Origin: Anseranas semipalmata
Taxonomy: Eukaryota; Chordata; Aves; Anseriformes; Anseranatidae
DNA length: 64,000 nucleotides
Direction: 5' to 3'
Assembly (NCBI GenBank): GCA_013399115.1
Contig: VXAA01005200.1
Span: 40,104-104,103, forward strand
Under the pieces are notes generated by a model. It was not told where the DNA came from and did not search any database. It was given only the letters and a program-made list of their open reading frames with translations. Shown in pieces: positions 1 to 12,780 of the stretch (position 1 is its first letter; every line of letters begins with the position of its first letter). The translations under genes were made by a program, and so were the position numbers.

Positions 1-2727
1 GCAGGGCTGGTGCCCGTGGCCGTGGGCACGTCCCCTCGGTTGCTCCAGAGATGCTGGAGAGGCACCAGGCATGCCAGCGATGGGGGACACCGGGTCCCCA
101 GCCCGGGCAGCCGGGGCTGGGGGGAGCAGAGAGCAAGAGCGGCAGGGCCGGACGCCACGCGGCTCCGCACAGCCGGGCTGGGTGCTGGCTCCCGGCGCGC
201 GGAAGTGACAGATAAACCCATGGGATTAGCAGCGGGTAGCATTGCAGGAGACCAGCGTCCCCTTCCTGGAGCATTAGTCACCCGAGCCTGATGCTGGGGG
301 CGAGGGGGGGCCTTTGCAGCGAAAGTCATCGAGTTACCTCCCCGCCTGCTCGGGTGCCTCTCTCCCAGGTGGCCTGTCCTTGCCTCGCGTCCCTCCAGCC
401 CTGCACCTTGTCACCAGTGGCCGGGCTGTGCTGGGCATGCAGAGGGCTGCCATGGTGGGGGATGCTGGGTGCATGCAGCACGGCTCCGCTCAGCGGGGCT
501 GAGGGGTTGTGCACCCCCCCCAGGCCCTGCAGCGTGGCGGGTTGGGGCAGCACAGGCGTGGGGGCTCCCCCAATCACCCTGGGGAGGTCTCCTCCTGCAG
601 GCCCTCGGGACGTGCAGGGTGACAGCAAGCACCAGGACGGGTGCTTGAATTTCTGTGTGCGCCTGGTGGGTGAGCCCTAGGCCCCTGCGCTCTTCTCATC
701 TACTGCACTCACATCCAGGCCAGAGTTTTCTAAGTCCTGAAATTCACATTTGAATTTCACCTTGTGAGCAAGTTGCCATCCACAGCCTTTTATACGCTTT
801 CCAAGAATGTTTCTGTTGCCGTATAGCTGTCAGATCACCATGGCCTGAGCTCTGATGTCTCTGTCTGCAATGGCACGTGTTCAGGGGGATGGAAAGCCTG
901 GATCCGGGCACGCATCCTTGGAGGGGCCTGGAAAGGGGAGGATAGCTGAAGGGAACACTGACAGCTGCAGAGATGAGTCCCGAGACTGGACTGATCTCAT
1001 CCGAGGGTTGTGGGAAAGATGGTGACCAGCACTGGGAAGGACAGATTTGGCTTTGACTCTGGAGCTTGGAAGGGAACGGAGGAGGGATTGGGGAGTTTGG
1101 CATGAGCATTTTGGTTCCTAGGAGTCCTAGGCCTATCTTGAGAGGTAACTGGAAAACACAAAGATGAAAAGCAGCAAGGAACCCTGGAGACATGCCTGCC
1201 TGCCCAAAAGCCGGGTGCTGAGTGCAGGTAGCCACCAGGACTTCGGAGACATGTTTGCTGATTCTTCCAGACAGGGCAGCGGGGTCTGTCCTTGCCGCAG
1301 GTGAGGCTGCCCAGCCCGATGTCCCCACTGTCCCCTCCAGCACTGCCCTGGTGTTCTGCAGCCCTGGCATCCCGCAGCCCTGCACAGGAGCCTGGCAGCA
1401 CCGGTGTGCGGGGTGCCTTGTGTCTCCCTCCTCTGGCAGAAAGCCCTCTATTATTAGGGACCCTGGTTTTCTGTTTCTACATTGACTTGTTGTCAGTGTT
1501 TATTTTTAGCTCCTTTGGTGCCTTGCAGATCCCTCGAGGGATTCTTCCTTTCCCTCTCCCTCCTACAAGTTCGTTTGCAGTGCAGCCGTGTTGATCTGAG
1601 CCATGGGCAGGAGCGTTCGGCACTGGCGGGGGCCGCATCGCCTTGCTCGTGGAGCTCATCACCGCCGTGGCACTGCCTGGGGCTGCCAGCTCGGCGGGGT
1701 GCGGGCGCCTGGGCAGCCACCATGCGCCCTGGGGACAGCCGGCCGCCCCGCCACTGCCACAGATGCCTGTGCTCACAGCACAGAAGCCCCATTGCTCCTC
1801 TCAGCACTGCCCTCCCCGAGGTTTCTCTCTTTTCACTGCCTGGTGAAAAAAATCACATCAGTGTCAGTGCATTGGCTGCATGGAAACAAAACCGAATATG
1901 ACACAAGACTCAGGGTCCTCCCGCAGCTCTGCAGCCAGGTCAGATGGAAATTTTTAAGCATTTTAAGGCCATGCGTAGAGTAATTCAAAACAAGTCTCGA
2001 GTATGTTTTGGACTCCAGCAGAGCTGTCGTCGTCGTCTTGCTTCGCCTGCTGGCTGTCCCGGACAAGGGCTCACTTTGAGCCTACCCTTCTGCCAAGGGG
2101 GGGAATGTTTTCATTCCTAATTTAGCTCATCCGTCCCTCCGGGGTCCAGCCCCTGTCTCCCGCAGAGCTCGCGCAGTGCTGGGAGCCTGGGGGCTCCCTG
2201 CAGCGCCTTTACCTGTCACCACGAGCATGAGGGCTGTGCTAACATTTTGGTTAGAAAACCTGACTCTCTTTGGACTTAGCCTCCTTTCTCTTATCTTGGG
2301 TTTGTGCTTGGTGGGGAATGTGTGAAGGCACAGTTTGTGCCTGTTTTTTCCAGGATTTTTGTTATTTTGTAGAGAAGGGCGAGTTTGCTTATTTTTACAC
2401 ACCTAAAATATAGGTTGACATTCAGTATAGGCTTGCTGTTTTTCCAGGGAAGAGGCAGCACTGGGGGGTCCTGTTCAGGTAAGGGTTTGGTGGTGTCCAT
2501 CGCTGTGGCCCCAGCCCAGGAAAGTGCATTTTTGTGAAGCATCAGTCTCCACAGGCCACTCTTACCCTGGGAGATAAGCCCATGATTATGTGTTTTGTTG
2601 GACCTGGACCTGTAAAACCAGAGTCCCTTCAGCGGCTGAGGGAACCAAAGCTGATGATCCAAGCAAGCCTGAAAGCCTCTTGCAAGGCCACAAGAGTTAG
2701 GTCCCCGTGTAGCAGCAGAGCCTGAGC
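1..2727. other. Non-coding stretch, no gene seen
   Basis: Mixed GC-rich sequence with many short overlapping open frames on both strands, none with protein-like composition or convincing splice pairs. No repeat family recognised. It may be intergenic or 5' intron of ANKFN1. Confidence 0.5.
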
Positions 2728-3085
2728 ACCGCAGTGCGACGGCTCCTCCAAGTCTCCCGGGATCAGCCCCCGAGAACAGGCACCACGGCCGCGCTGCCCC
2801 CGGCGCGGATGCCGGGCTGTGCGGAAGGAGAGGATGGGTCGGATGCTCTCACCGCGGGCGGTGGTGATGGTTCACAGCGCCGCTGGTCAGCCGCCACGTA
2901 TCGGTGCCGCCTGTCCTCGTCGCTCTGCGGCTGGCCGAGACCGTGGCAGGATTCGCAGAGGCGCTCCGGGTACCCCTGCAAGGAGCTGGATGGCAGACCG
3001 CTCACTTCACACAACCTGGTGCTGGAACCGAGGGGTTTTGTGCGCGGTCCCTGCTGCTGTGAGGCGCTTGGGCCGCGGCTGATTT
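2728..3085. promoter_or_regulatory. CpG island, candidate promoter
   Basis: By hand count about 37 CpG dinucleotides lie in roughly 350 bp, close to the number expected from base composition and far above the surrounding sequence. Such islands usually mark vertebrate promoters. An AT-rich block follows on the right (3100-3350). It could be the ANKFN1 transcription start about 12.6 kb before E1, or an unlinked promoter; no exon could be assigned. Confidence 0.5.
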
Positions 3086-6074
3086 TCCCCTCTGTTCTCT
3101 TGCCTGTTTTGCTTTAGGTCTGACTGCAGTGTTTCTAGGGTTGAAGTTGTCATTGAGGTTTTCTGATCTTTATTTTTTATAATGCTCATTAGCACAGTTC
3201 CTATCAAAGAACAGCACGTTCCCTCCCTGTCCTCGTTTTCCCCGTGGTTAATAACCCTTTGCTGCTTTAGCTCATTTTGAAAGAGAGACAGTAGCTTTGG
3301 GAACAACTCCTGGTATAATAGATGGACGTCAGCATTTTCAACCCGATCTTTAAAGCGGCGTTAATTCAAAGAGAGGGTTCAGTTCGACGACTGTGTTTTA
3401 GACTGCAGAAGGTGCGTTACATGTCTGGGGAGTGCTGAGCCAACCTGTATCAAACCCTGGCAGCGCGCGTGCATTCCTCGGAGCTATTGAAGGAGGCTCT
3501 GAATCCATATGGCTGCTTTTCCTTTCAGAAACGGGCTGTAACAGCAGCCTCCTTCTCCTCCGCTCCCTCGCCGAGGCTCTGCTTTGGAGATGGCCATTTT
3601 CTGTCTTGTGCCGAGGCTCATGTTGTCGTGAAAACCCAGCAGGGTCGTGCAGTGCGTGTGATCACACAGCAAGACCCGGGGTGATGACCTAAATCTTGGC
3701 GACAGTGTCTCCCATCTTACCTGTTGTGACCTTGTGCGTTTCAGAGCATCTTCAGGGCACCTCTTCTACTGTCTGCGAATAGCACAACCAGCCCAGAAAC
3801 ATCCCAAATTGCAGTTCTCGAGCCCAGCTCTGCAAACAAGGGGCGTCTTCTGCAGAGCCTCCAGAAGCTCTGGGCTGCAGTGCCACGTGGCCACGCTGCC
3901 TGGTGGCACCAGGGGGCTGTTTGCTCTGCGACAGCCTGGATGGAGCTGCAGCGAGGCGGGAAGGGGGCTGTGTGGTGGGGGGACCTGCTTCCCATCGTGT
4001 CCCACCCCAGGGGCAGTGTTTGCCATGTGCCGAGACATGGTTTTGGCAATGACCTGCGATGGTTCTGTGCTGGAGGATGGGGCAGACAAGACACCTGGAA
4101 AGCATCCGTGGTGCTACTGCCAGCCTGAGCAATGCACTGCTTTTATGATTCTTCAGGGCTACAGGTTTTCTCCAAACCCTCCCGTGGTTTATCTGTCATT
4201 GCTGGTTTCTTGCTTTCTGAGTCTCTCAAGCAACTTTTGAAGGCTCCCGGCAGCCAGCACTGCAGAGCACGCCACACGCTCTGGTTTCGAGTCAGCTGGT
4301 GCAAAGTCACACGTCCCTTACTTGTCACCATGTTTCTGCATTGAGCTGGCTTTGGTGGGCAGGTGTTGTCTGGCGGCAGAGCGATCTCGTGGTCCGAGTG
4401 GGTCACCCTGACTGAGATGCGTGGGGCCCCGGGGGCAGGAGCGTGCCACGTGCCCGAAATGGGCCCGATGGAGATTTAAGGATGCTAGGTACAGTGCAGC
4501 GCATGCAGCTAGCGGTCGAGGAGCTCAGTTCCTGTGGGCAGTGAATTCGTTGAGGCCAGTCCCTCCAGCCCTTGGGATAGGTGGTAGTCCAAGCTAATGG
4601 AGAATCTGAGGCACCAAGACACGAGCTCACAGGTGAGGCCATGTGGTGCCGTAGCCCAGACTGCGCCCTTGGGTTTTCACAGTACTCCGAGAAAGCTGTC
4701 GTGCTGGGTCCTCTGCAGCCTGGCCCGGAGGAGGGCTCCATCCCGCTGGCAGATGTGTCCTCCTCAGGGAGCACATCTCCCCGGTCCCGTGGCCCCATGA
4801 CGGCCTGGCTATGCTGCAGCACGTCGCTCCCTCGCATAACCGGCTTCTGGCTTCCTCGGTGCTCGCTCGGAGCCGTGGCGTTCGCTCCTCCTTGGCCCCA
4901 CAGCTGCGGGCGCTTCTCGCCCTCCCTCACTCCTGGGTCCCTCGTGCTGCAGCTGCCAACGAGCTCTCCTCTCGCTTGGCTGCAGAAACGTGCTCAGCAT
5001 CCCAGAAATGTGGGCTTTCATGTGGGAGCCAATAGTCACACAGCCTCCATCCAGAAACTATCATTATCGGCCGCTTTCTTTTTCTTGGTTTCTTTGAACT
5101 ACAGCTCCCAGGATGCCTGAAGATATGCAGACATCCGAAGACAGTGGTTTCCCATAAACTTTTGGGGTTTCATGCTTTGCAGGCAGGAATGTTTTTATTG
5201 CATCACAAAGCCCTTCAAGTCCCTCAAACCTCCGTGGTGCTTCCCTGCCGCGGGGAGGAGGTGGGGGCTGGAGTCTGCCGCCGGTGGCACGCCAAGGGCT
5301 TTTCTTTCGTGCATTTTTCCCCTCTCCCCCTCTTGGTCTGTTCTCTGAGAGGGACCTTTCTAAATCGCCATTGTGGCAATCTCCTGTTTGGAGAGGATCT
5401 TTGCACTGGGAAGAAGCTCGGATGAGCTGTAATTTGCCTGTTGGGATGTGTTTTCTGTTCCCCCATCCCTGGTATTTCCGGGGTCATTAAGCAGCATCCC
5501 ACGTCCCATCCTGGTGCAGGCTGGGGGGCTGCCAGCATTCGTGCACCGCGCTCACCAGCTGCGCCCCCCGTCGTGGCCACAAGCTCAGTGCTGGGCAGAG
5601 CAGTGCCTCGGGCTGGGTGGTGAGGGGGCTTCACTGAACTGGGAAGAACCAGGGACACGGGGAGGAGTGTGAGCAAGGGAGAACGGTGTGGTTTGATGCA
5701 CCAGCACGGGAGAGCCCAGTGAGCTGGGTTTCGAATAGCGACATGCCCACAAGAGCTAGTGGAAAAATCGGAGAGGGAAATTTCTCTTTAGCATGGAGAT
5801 GTGGTTGTAACTGTGACCTGGCGCGTCTGGGGCTCGCTGTGTCTTCCACAGCCCTGGCGCAGATCTGCCCACAAACCAGGCTGTGCACGAGTCCCACATA
5901 TGAGCCCCTGGCTCCGCATCCTCCTGCTGCCCATTCTGGGACTGGGCTCCATGGTGTGGGCCTGGCTGCATGGGGCCGGGCTGGCCCTGGTGACACTTCT
6001 GCAGGAGAGGAGACACTGAGGGCTGCCCCCAGGCCCTGCCACACCGGTCATCCCTCCCCACAGCACCCTGCATG
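3086..6074. other. Non-coding stretch
   Basis: No coding exon, RNA gene or known repeat recognised. Composition alternates between GC-rich and AT-richer patches. Confidence 0.5.
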
Positions 6075-6146
6075 AGCGCGCCCATGTGCACTAGCACGCC
6101 CATGTGCGCCAGCACGCCCATGTGCAAGAGCGCGCCCATGTGCACG
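6075..6146. repeat. 18-bp minisatellite, four units
   Basis: Four head-to-tail 18-bp units at 6075, 6093, 6111 and 6129, each of the form AGC(A/G)CGCCCATGTGC plus three variable bases. The units are CpG-rich. No gene overlaps it. Confidence 0.93.
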
Positions 6147-6829
6147 CGCGGCTCCTGGCACCTGCCTGCCCGTCGGGTGGTGACCGGTGGTGTCATGCGG
6201 TGTGGTCCGCCAGAGGTTGATGCCCATCCAAAAAGGAAAACCGTGGAGGCTCTGCAGCCAGCTCGCATTAACCACATCACTCCTCTCCTGCGCTTGGAAA
6301 ACCCTGGTGGACAGGAAGCCCAGAATAACAAGCTTTTCCATTCCTGCGTGGCGCATTGGATGCGGGGCCATTTCAAACAAGGGTTGGCTCCGGCGTGAGT
6401 GCCGCCTTCAGGCTAAACAATAGCAGGTCCCCCCATGGCGGTTTGTCCCCTGCGGAGGGGAGCAGGCTGAGGTCCCATCTGCAGGGCAGGGCAGGGATGC
6501 CGGAGCCGTGCGTGGGCTCAGCAGAGCAGCGCGGGAGCCGGAGGAGATGGGCTCTGGCAGAGCACTGCCCTCGGTGCCAGCCTAAAACACCAGCAACACC
6601 GCTCGTGCCCTGCCAGGGCTTCTCCTCTCCTGGGCTCCCTGGGCGGGGAGATGTGCTCCAGCTGGCTTGGGAAGCGTTTTATCTCGAGGGTGCCTCGCGA
6701 TGCCTTTGGCTGCTTCCACCAAGGTTTTGTGGGGAGGAAACGCCTCGGGAGGGCTGAGCTCCCCCAGAACCCCCCGTCTTGTGTCTGTGCAGATTGTGTG
6801 TGAGGAAAGGGAGTTGCTGAGTTTTTCTT

Positions 6830-6900
6830 TTCTCTTCTTTCTTAATTTTCCCAGGCCATTGGTATCCTCTTAATTAAGATAAAAGCCTTAATTGCTAAAG
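6830..6900. promoter_or_regulatory. Homeodomain-motif-rich AT block
   Basis: Contains TTAATTAA at about 6871 and TTAATTG shortly after, inside GC-rich surroundings. TAAT cores are homeodomain binding sites. Function is an inference. Confidence 0.25.
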
Positions 6901-7409
6901 GGAAAAGTTTGGAAACTAGCTGCCAGAGCTGTGTGTGGCACGCTCCTGACCCCTGGCAAAAAGGGAAGCCCACGCGTTCCTCTGCGGTGACAGAAGCACG
7001 TCCGAGCAGGCTTACGCAGGCGGTTTGGAGGAGCCCAAGCTCTGCCCTGCTGCTCGGGGAGGAGCACACCCTGGCATTTCTGCGCTGTCTTCCTTAAAGA
7101 CAACAGTCAAGGAAAATGGTAGAATCATTAAAAATAAGCAAAATAGCAAGGATTTTACCCCAGGAAAATAGTTTCTGCCCATTTTATTTTATATTGAGTA
7201 CCAAGTGGAGATAGCGGGATCTTAATGTGACCGGGCTGCAGGAAGAAAGCCGATACACAAAAGTAAGTTGGATTTTGAGGTTCTCTGTACTAGCCACGAC
7301 GGGCTGAATCCGTAAGTCACAAATGAGCGCCCCAGCTTTCCCCACAAGCAGGAGGAGGAGCAGGTGAAGCGTTGATGCAGGACGTCCCAGCCCACGGCGC
7401 TGACCTGGT

Positions 7410-7730
7410 GGCACGTGGGTGTCTTCCCGCGAGGAGCGCGCCCGCCCCGGGCGCAGCGCAGCCGGACGCGCCAGGCTGCGGGTGCGCGTGCCCAGCATCG
7501 CTGTTCCTGCGAGCGGACAGCTGCTGGTCAGAGGGGACAGCTGTTATTGTCAGAGAAATGCAAATGAACAAAATCATTGCTTTGGCAAAGAATTTTTAGG
7601 GGAATGACATGCAAATTTACCTTCCATTCGGAGTGTGGATTGGTATTAAAATGCAATGTTTGAAAGCCAAAACAAAGGAACATTTTAATTTAGGACTCAT
7701 CAGGCGGTTCCTTCTGCTTGGATTTGCATC
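7410..7730. promoter_or_regulatory. CpG-dense patch followed by three octamer motifs, candidate enhancer/promoter
   Basis: A patch at about 7420-7530 has roughly 18 CpGs in 100 bp. Directly after it are three consensus POU octamers: ATGCAAAT at 7558-7565 and 7609-7616, and its reverse complement at 7722-7729. SOX-like AACAAAG lies at about 7671. Three perfect octamers in 172 bp is far above chance in this GC-rich region. Regulatory role is inferred; no transcript evidence is available. Confidence 0.45.
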
Positions 7731-8345
7731 AAATTCTTTGCAGCAAAAGCTGTAAGTTTAACAAAACTCTGTTTTTCAAAGAAAACAAGAAAAAGTTCTA
7801 AAAATGCCATCCAGTTCCTGGAATTATTGGTTCTTCCATTTGCTCTGCCGTCCTGAAGCAACAGGCCTGGTACTGAATATTGCAGAGGCCAACAAGGATA
7901 GGCTTTGTGAAAGGCAAGTAAGATGGGAGGTTGGATTTCTTCCTGGCTGCTGCTTTAATCTAGCCTCTAAATGGCACAGCAAACTCAGCCCGAGGGACCA
8001 GCTGGGGGCCGCACCGTGGGGTCGGGGGAACCTCAAAGTGTACCCAAAAGATGCTTAGATCCATCCGTCAGGGTGGCAGGGAGTGGGCAGCGGGGCCACG
8101 AGGCTGCCAAGGATGCTTACAAAGGCTGCACTGAAAGGATGTGTCGAGTTGCTTTCCTGGCCTTCTTTATAAATATCCTCCATCTAAAACCTGCTTTTCC
8201 ACAGCGCTTAGAAACAGCTGTGCTGCTTATTTAAACACACATGTAAGGTATCTCCATCCTTCCCCCCGCTTCCCTTCTCCTTTCATCCTTGGGGCTACCT
8301 ACCCGCCTTGTGTGGCAGGTCAGAAATAGAGAATATCCACTGACT

Positions 8346-8402
8346 TGCTAATTGTAATGCATCCTGATAATGCCAACTATAATTAGCTGTATGTATCAAA
8401 GC
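8346..8402. promoter_or_regulatory. TAAT-core cluster
   Basis: Within 45 bp there are GCTAATTG, TAATGCAT, ATAATG and TAATTAGC. This density of homeodomain/POU half-sites is typical of conserved vertebrate enhancers. Conservation cannot be tested here. Confidence 0.3.
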
Positions 8403-10507
8403 TGTTTTGCTGGCGGAAGTTTTTGTGGCCCCATTATCATACTTCAAATAGAGGATCTTGCGCAGGGCCTTGCCTGGCTTTGCCCTTCCTGGGGAAGCAG
8501 CCTGGCCTCAGGCCGGCTGCCTCCATCCAACATGCTCGCGAAGAGCCTGGAGTGGCGAAGCCACACTCGCTGACAATTTTTAAGCACTGTTTATGCCCTC
8601 AACATGTGCTGAACATCGGCAGCCACTGTGAGATCTGCGGCTGCCAAGTCTCTTCCCCGAGCCCATCTCCACAGCCAGCTGGGTGTGCTCTGCCCCGGGT
8701 CGCTGCTCTCTCTCGCTCGTGGCTTTAGGGCACTCACCCACCGAGAGGTGGCCGGTGCTGGAGCGTGCCCTGCTGCAAGGAGGGTCGCTTCAGGGGCTCT
8801 GAATATGGCTGCTTGTCTTGAGCACCACATCCTCGGGCTGTTGGAGATCTCTCTTTGCTCCCTCTTCTCAAGACCTGTAGCTTCTTTCTTTACCAGCTGC
8901 TGCCACTGCACCTCTCTCCTGCTGTGGCATCCCCGCTGTCCCCCTCTCCAGCCCTGGGAAACCTCAGTGGCCACCAGCTGCCCCCTGGAGCAACCCTTCC
9001 TCGGGTCAGAGCCCGTGTGGCCGCTTGTGCTGGGTCCTGGCAGGCCCAGAGTGGAAGAGTGGGCAAGCGGCACAGCTCCTCTCCCTGGCGGCCCAAAAGC
9101 CTTGGGCTCTTTTCTGCAGCGTCACCCCACCGCGGCACACTGTGCCTCTGACAAGCCCAGGGCAGTAAGGCATGGAAAAGTTCCGCTGGGTGGGCACGCC
9201 TGAACACATCGCTTGCTCAGACCGTGACTGCCAGCAGCTGCTCTGTCGTGCTGTCTAATCTGTCCTGAGCTCATCACCAGCAAACGAGCGCCTGTTGGAG
9301 CGATGCTCTGTTCAGCACCGCCGCTCTCTAGGGAGAGAGATTCCTATTGTGATAGCCTGCGGGCAGACCTGAGGCTGTAGTGTCATCACATCTCACACAG
9401 TAATCAGCACGAGAAGTGGGGCACTGAAGTACCAAAGGGAACCCGGGGACTGGAAGAAGCTGCTGAAGTTCCTCTCCCTGGGCGGATGCAGAGCCAATGC
9501 CCCCCCAAGGCTTCATCCTTTGGACAAGGAGCCAAAGCGCATGAGGTGCTCGCCGCTGCCTCTTGGCAAGGGTGGGAGCGCAAGCCTGGCAGGGCTGGGG
9601 CTCTGCGGTAGAAGCCCTGGGCACGTAACCTTGGCAGGAAGCACCGGCCACGTGCAGGGAGCATCTGTCCTCGAGGTAAAGGAGCACACGGAGAGTCACA
9701 GAGTCCCCAGCGCTTCCCACCCACCGCTCACGTGTGTGTGCAGCACCCATTTGTGCTTGGAAAGTCCCCGTGGGCAGGGTCCCGGGCCTCCAGGGCAGCC
9801 TCCATATGCCTGTCACCTGAGGGCCCAAAACTGCAAGAGAAGAGCTCAGCCCATGGCTTGTGTGCCATGAGCCTGGACATGGATAAATTAGGATATTTAG
9901 AAGGAGGAGCATGAGGACAGTGGAGTACTTGGCTGTCTGCAGCTCACCACAGATTCCCCTTGTTATCACCTGCAAGGCCACCATGAGTAGAGTCCATTGA
10001 CCAAAACCATCATCCTGAGCCACGAGGGCAGGGGCAAGACAGCCCAGCAGCACCGGGGCTCTTGGGGTGCCCTGCTCCAAACCTCACGTGGGTACCTCAG
10101 AAGTTTTGGTGAGAGCTGGGGAAGCTTTCGGTGTCACTCTGTGGTTTCTCCCCTTCTACAGTTGATGGAAATGGACAGCAAAGTGGGGCCGTGCAGGGTG
10201 GCGGAGGCTCACGGTGTCCTCTGGGGACACAAGTGGGCTTGGTGGCATGTTGCTGCATCGGGTGTGATGGAGAGAGCCCAAAGCCAGCGGTGGGGTCCTG
10301 CTGGCCCTGGGGCTGAGCCAGTGGCATTGCTGCCGTCTGCCTGGTGGTCCCCCTCTGCTGTGCCAGGTCCCCTCTGCCAAGCCCGCGCAGACTCGTTGTT
10401 ATGTAAAGCACCAGCGAGTGCAACCGGGAGATTCTTCAGTGTCGGAATCTGAGTCACATGGGGCTGTTTTATTTCCCCCTCTGCTAATCTCGTTTCTATA
10501 GAAACAA

Positions 10508-10516
10508 GATTGGGAG

Positions 10517-10547
<31 letters not shown>

Positions 10548-10552
10548 AAAAG
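10508..10552. repeat. A-rich (AAAAG)n low-complexity tract
   Basis: A run of A followed by AAAAG/AAAG units within about 40 bp. Simple sequence with no element body recognised next to it. Confidence 0.85.
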
Positions 10553-10741
10553 AGCCAAGCACAGAGCAAGCAAGAAACCTGAGGTGATGGGCGAGGGAGG
10601 CAGAGGTGGTGGCTGAGGAGGTCGGGCGGCACGGGTGGGAGCAGGGCACTGTGGTGGGGCCGTGCTCCCGGCCGGGATGGGAGCGTGCGTGCGTTTGTGT
10701 GCATTGAGGGGACGGGGACACTGCTGAAGAGCCACTCTCAG

Positions 10742-10810
10742 ATGAGCTGCTGCTCCGGCGGCGGCAGGCGACTGGCAGAGCCCGGAGGGAAGGGAGCAGA
10801 GGCTGTGCAG
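10742..10810 (+). other. Possible small first exon (weak)
   Basis: ATG at 10742 opens a 23-codon frame (Met-Ser-Cys-Cys-Ser-Gly-Gly-Gly-Arg) ending at a perfect GTGAGT donor at 10811. It leaves phase 0, while ANKFN1 E1 needs phase 2, so it cannot splice directly to E1 in frame. It could be a 5' exon of another isoform or chance. Confidence 0.12.
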
Positions 10811-12639
10811 GTGAGTGAGCATCACCGCGCGGCTCCCGGGCATCCGTCGTGGCGTGGCATGGCACACTGCAGCGATGCCCAGCTCGCTGGGGTCCTGTCC
10901 CCAGCTGCTGCTTTGGGGACACACTCACTGCCGGAGCCGTGCCCAGGGCATGCAGGCAAGCGTGCGGCAGCGGCAGGCAGGGAGCAGGGTTTGCCCGTGC
11001 GGTGTTCATGTTCGACACTTGCTGGGGGGTGGCTTGTATGTGTGCGGCCGTGTGTCTGTGCATGTTCCCTCTCCGAAGCCACTTTCTCCCTGAAAGCTTC
11101 TGCGTGCTCGGGAGGCGCCTTCCAGCTTTAGTTGGTTTTCCCCTCTTTTATTCTGGCTGCACCTGTGCAAATAAAACGCTTCCAGGAGCCAAATTGCACA
11201 GCTGCGAGGAGCACAGGAGCTGCGCCGGCTCCCACCCCGCTCACCCCGAGGCAGCGGGGATGTCCCTTCCCCAGCCCCAACGCCGGCTGCAGCCGGGCCA
11301 GGGGGTGCCCGCAGGGATAAGCCCAGCTCGAAAGCTGGTTTTGCAGTCACTGTTCCCAAAGGGAGGAACAGCCGAAAACGCTGCTTGTTTGTGTGCTGCG
11401 AAGTGCCCAGGCTGCCCCCAGCCACTGCGTGCCTTGTCCTGGGACTTTGGCTCGCCTGCGCCCATTCAGGAGGATGTCACCTGCCTTGTAGGAGCGGGAT
11501 TAGTTCACAGCAACGTACAAGCACACGCTAGCTCCTGAGTCTCACGCTAGCGAGTGCAACAAGTGGGAGCTATTCCTGCCTGGACTAAGATGTCTCCCCC
11601 TCTGGTGTGTGGCTGCCTCGAGCCCTCGTGCCAGGGCACTGGCGAGAGGCTTGGGCTGGGCTGTGGCCGTGCTGGTGGCACAGGAGCACTGCTGGGGCCA
11701 CCTCTGATGGCTGCTCCTGGTGGGTGCAGGTGCCGCTGCTGTCACCTCACCTCGACAGTCCCCCCATGGGCTTCTGCTGGGGGCAGGGGCAGCCCATGCA
11801 GCCGAGGGCACAGGGCTGCCTTGCTCTTTGGGATCGTGCTTGTCATCGCTTCCCCGTTGAGGCGTGGCATGGGGGGATGCGGTGCTGAGGCATTGCAAAC
11901 CCCCGGTCAGATTCTCACCTGTGCGCAACCATGAAGGCAGAGGGATGAACCAAGCCCTGTGTATTTCTGTACTAATTCAGCTTTGTGAAATGTCACTGCT
12001 CATCTGCCTGCCCGGCCAGCAAGGGGGCGGAGGGCGGCGCTTCAGACCCTTGTCCTCATCCGGAAGGGCACTTGAGCAGGTTTCTGTGCGGGGATGCTGG
12101 GTCTTGTGACGGCTCAGCCAGGCTGCCAGCCCGCTCTGCCTGCACTGCCGCGGTGAGGTGGGGCTTTGGCAGGCAGCTGTGCCGGGGTCAGACCCCCAAA
12201 AACCCATCTGGGGGAAGGCTGGGCATCGCTGGCGTGGGAGCGGTGCCCTGCGCTGAGCCAGAGCCTCCCCCTTTGTGGGGCTGGGCTCTGCCTGCAGCAA
12301 AGGTCCGAGCGCCGTGCTGAGCCCCCAGGCTCTTGCTGCTCGAGTGCCGGGGGAGCCCCCGCACCCAGGGCATCTGGGCTTCCTGCCCCTGCCTGTTCCC
12401 TGTCTGCAGCCAGGGCTAGTGCCAGGGGGCTGTTTGCCCTGCAGGTCCTGCCTGTCCGTCGTGTGCACGAAGCTGAGGTTTTATGGGGTAGAAGTTGTGT
12501 GCGGTCTTGGCCTTCCCCCGCCCTGCTGGCAGCAACATCCCCACGTCCCCAGTGCCTTCGTTGCCAGCTCTGCTCCACTGAGATGCTTTGAGGGAAGGGA
12601 CGAGCCGTGGCACTCAATGGGTATTGCTGCAAGAGTCTC

Positions 12640-12780
12640 CAGGGCCGATAATTATTTCTGGGAAAAAGATGCTGTGTTCTGACTTAAACACTGACATGGG
12701 ACTATGAACATGTGTAATCTGGCTGACAGATGGCAAGTCAGAGAGGTGTGATTTATGATACAGCACAGTAGCTGAACAAC
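12640..12780. promoter_or_regulatory. AT-rich block with PBX/HOX- and MEIS-like motifs
   Basis: Holds GATAATTATT, TGACAGATGG (MEIS-like TGACAG merged with an E-box CAGATG) and TGATTTATGA (PBX/HOX-like) within 110 bp. It stands out from GC-rich flanks, as developmental enhancers often do. Confidence 0.35.

Noticed and set aside
9328..10080. 250-codon minus-strand open frame
   Set aside because: Composition looks like GC-driven noise; no domain, no splice signals, no repeat similarity.
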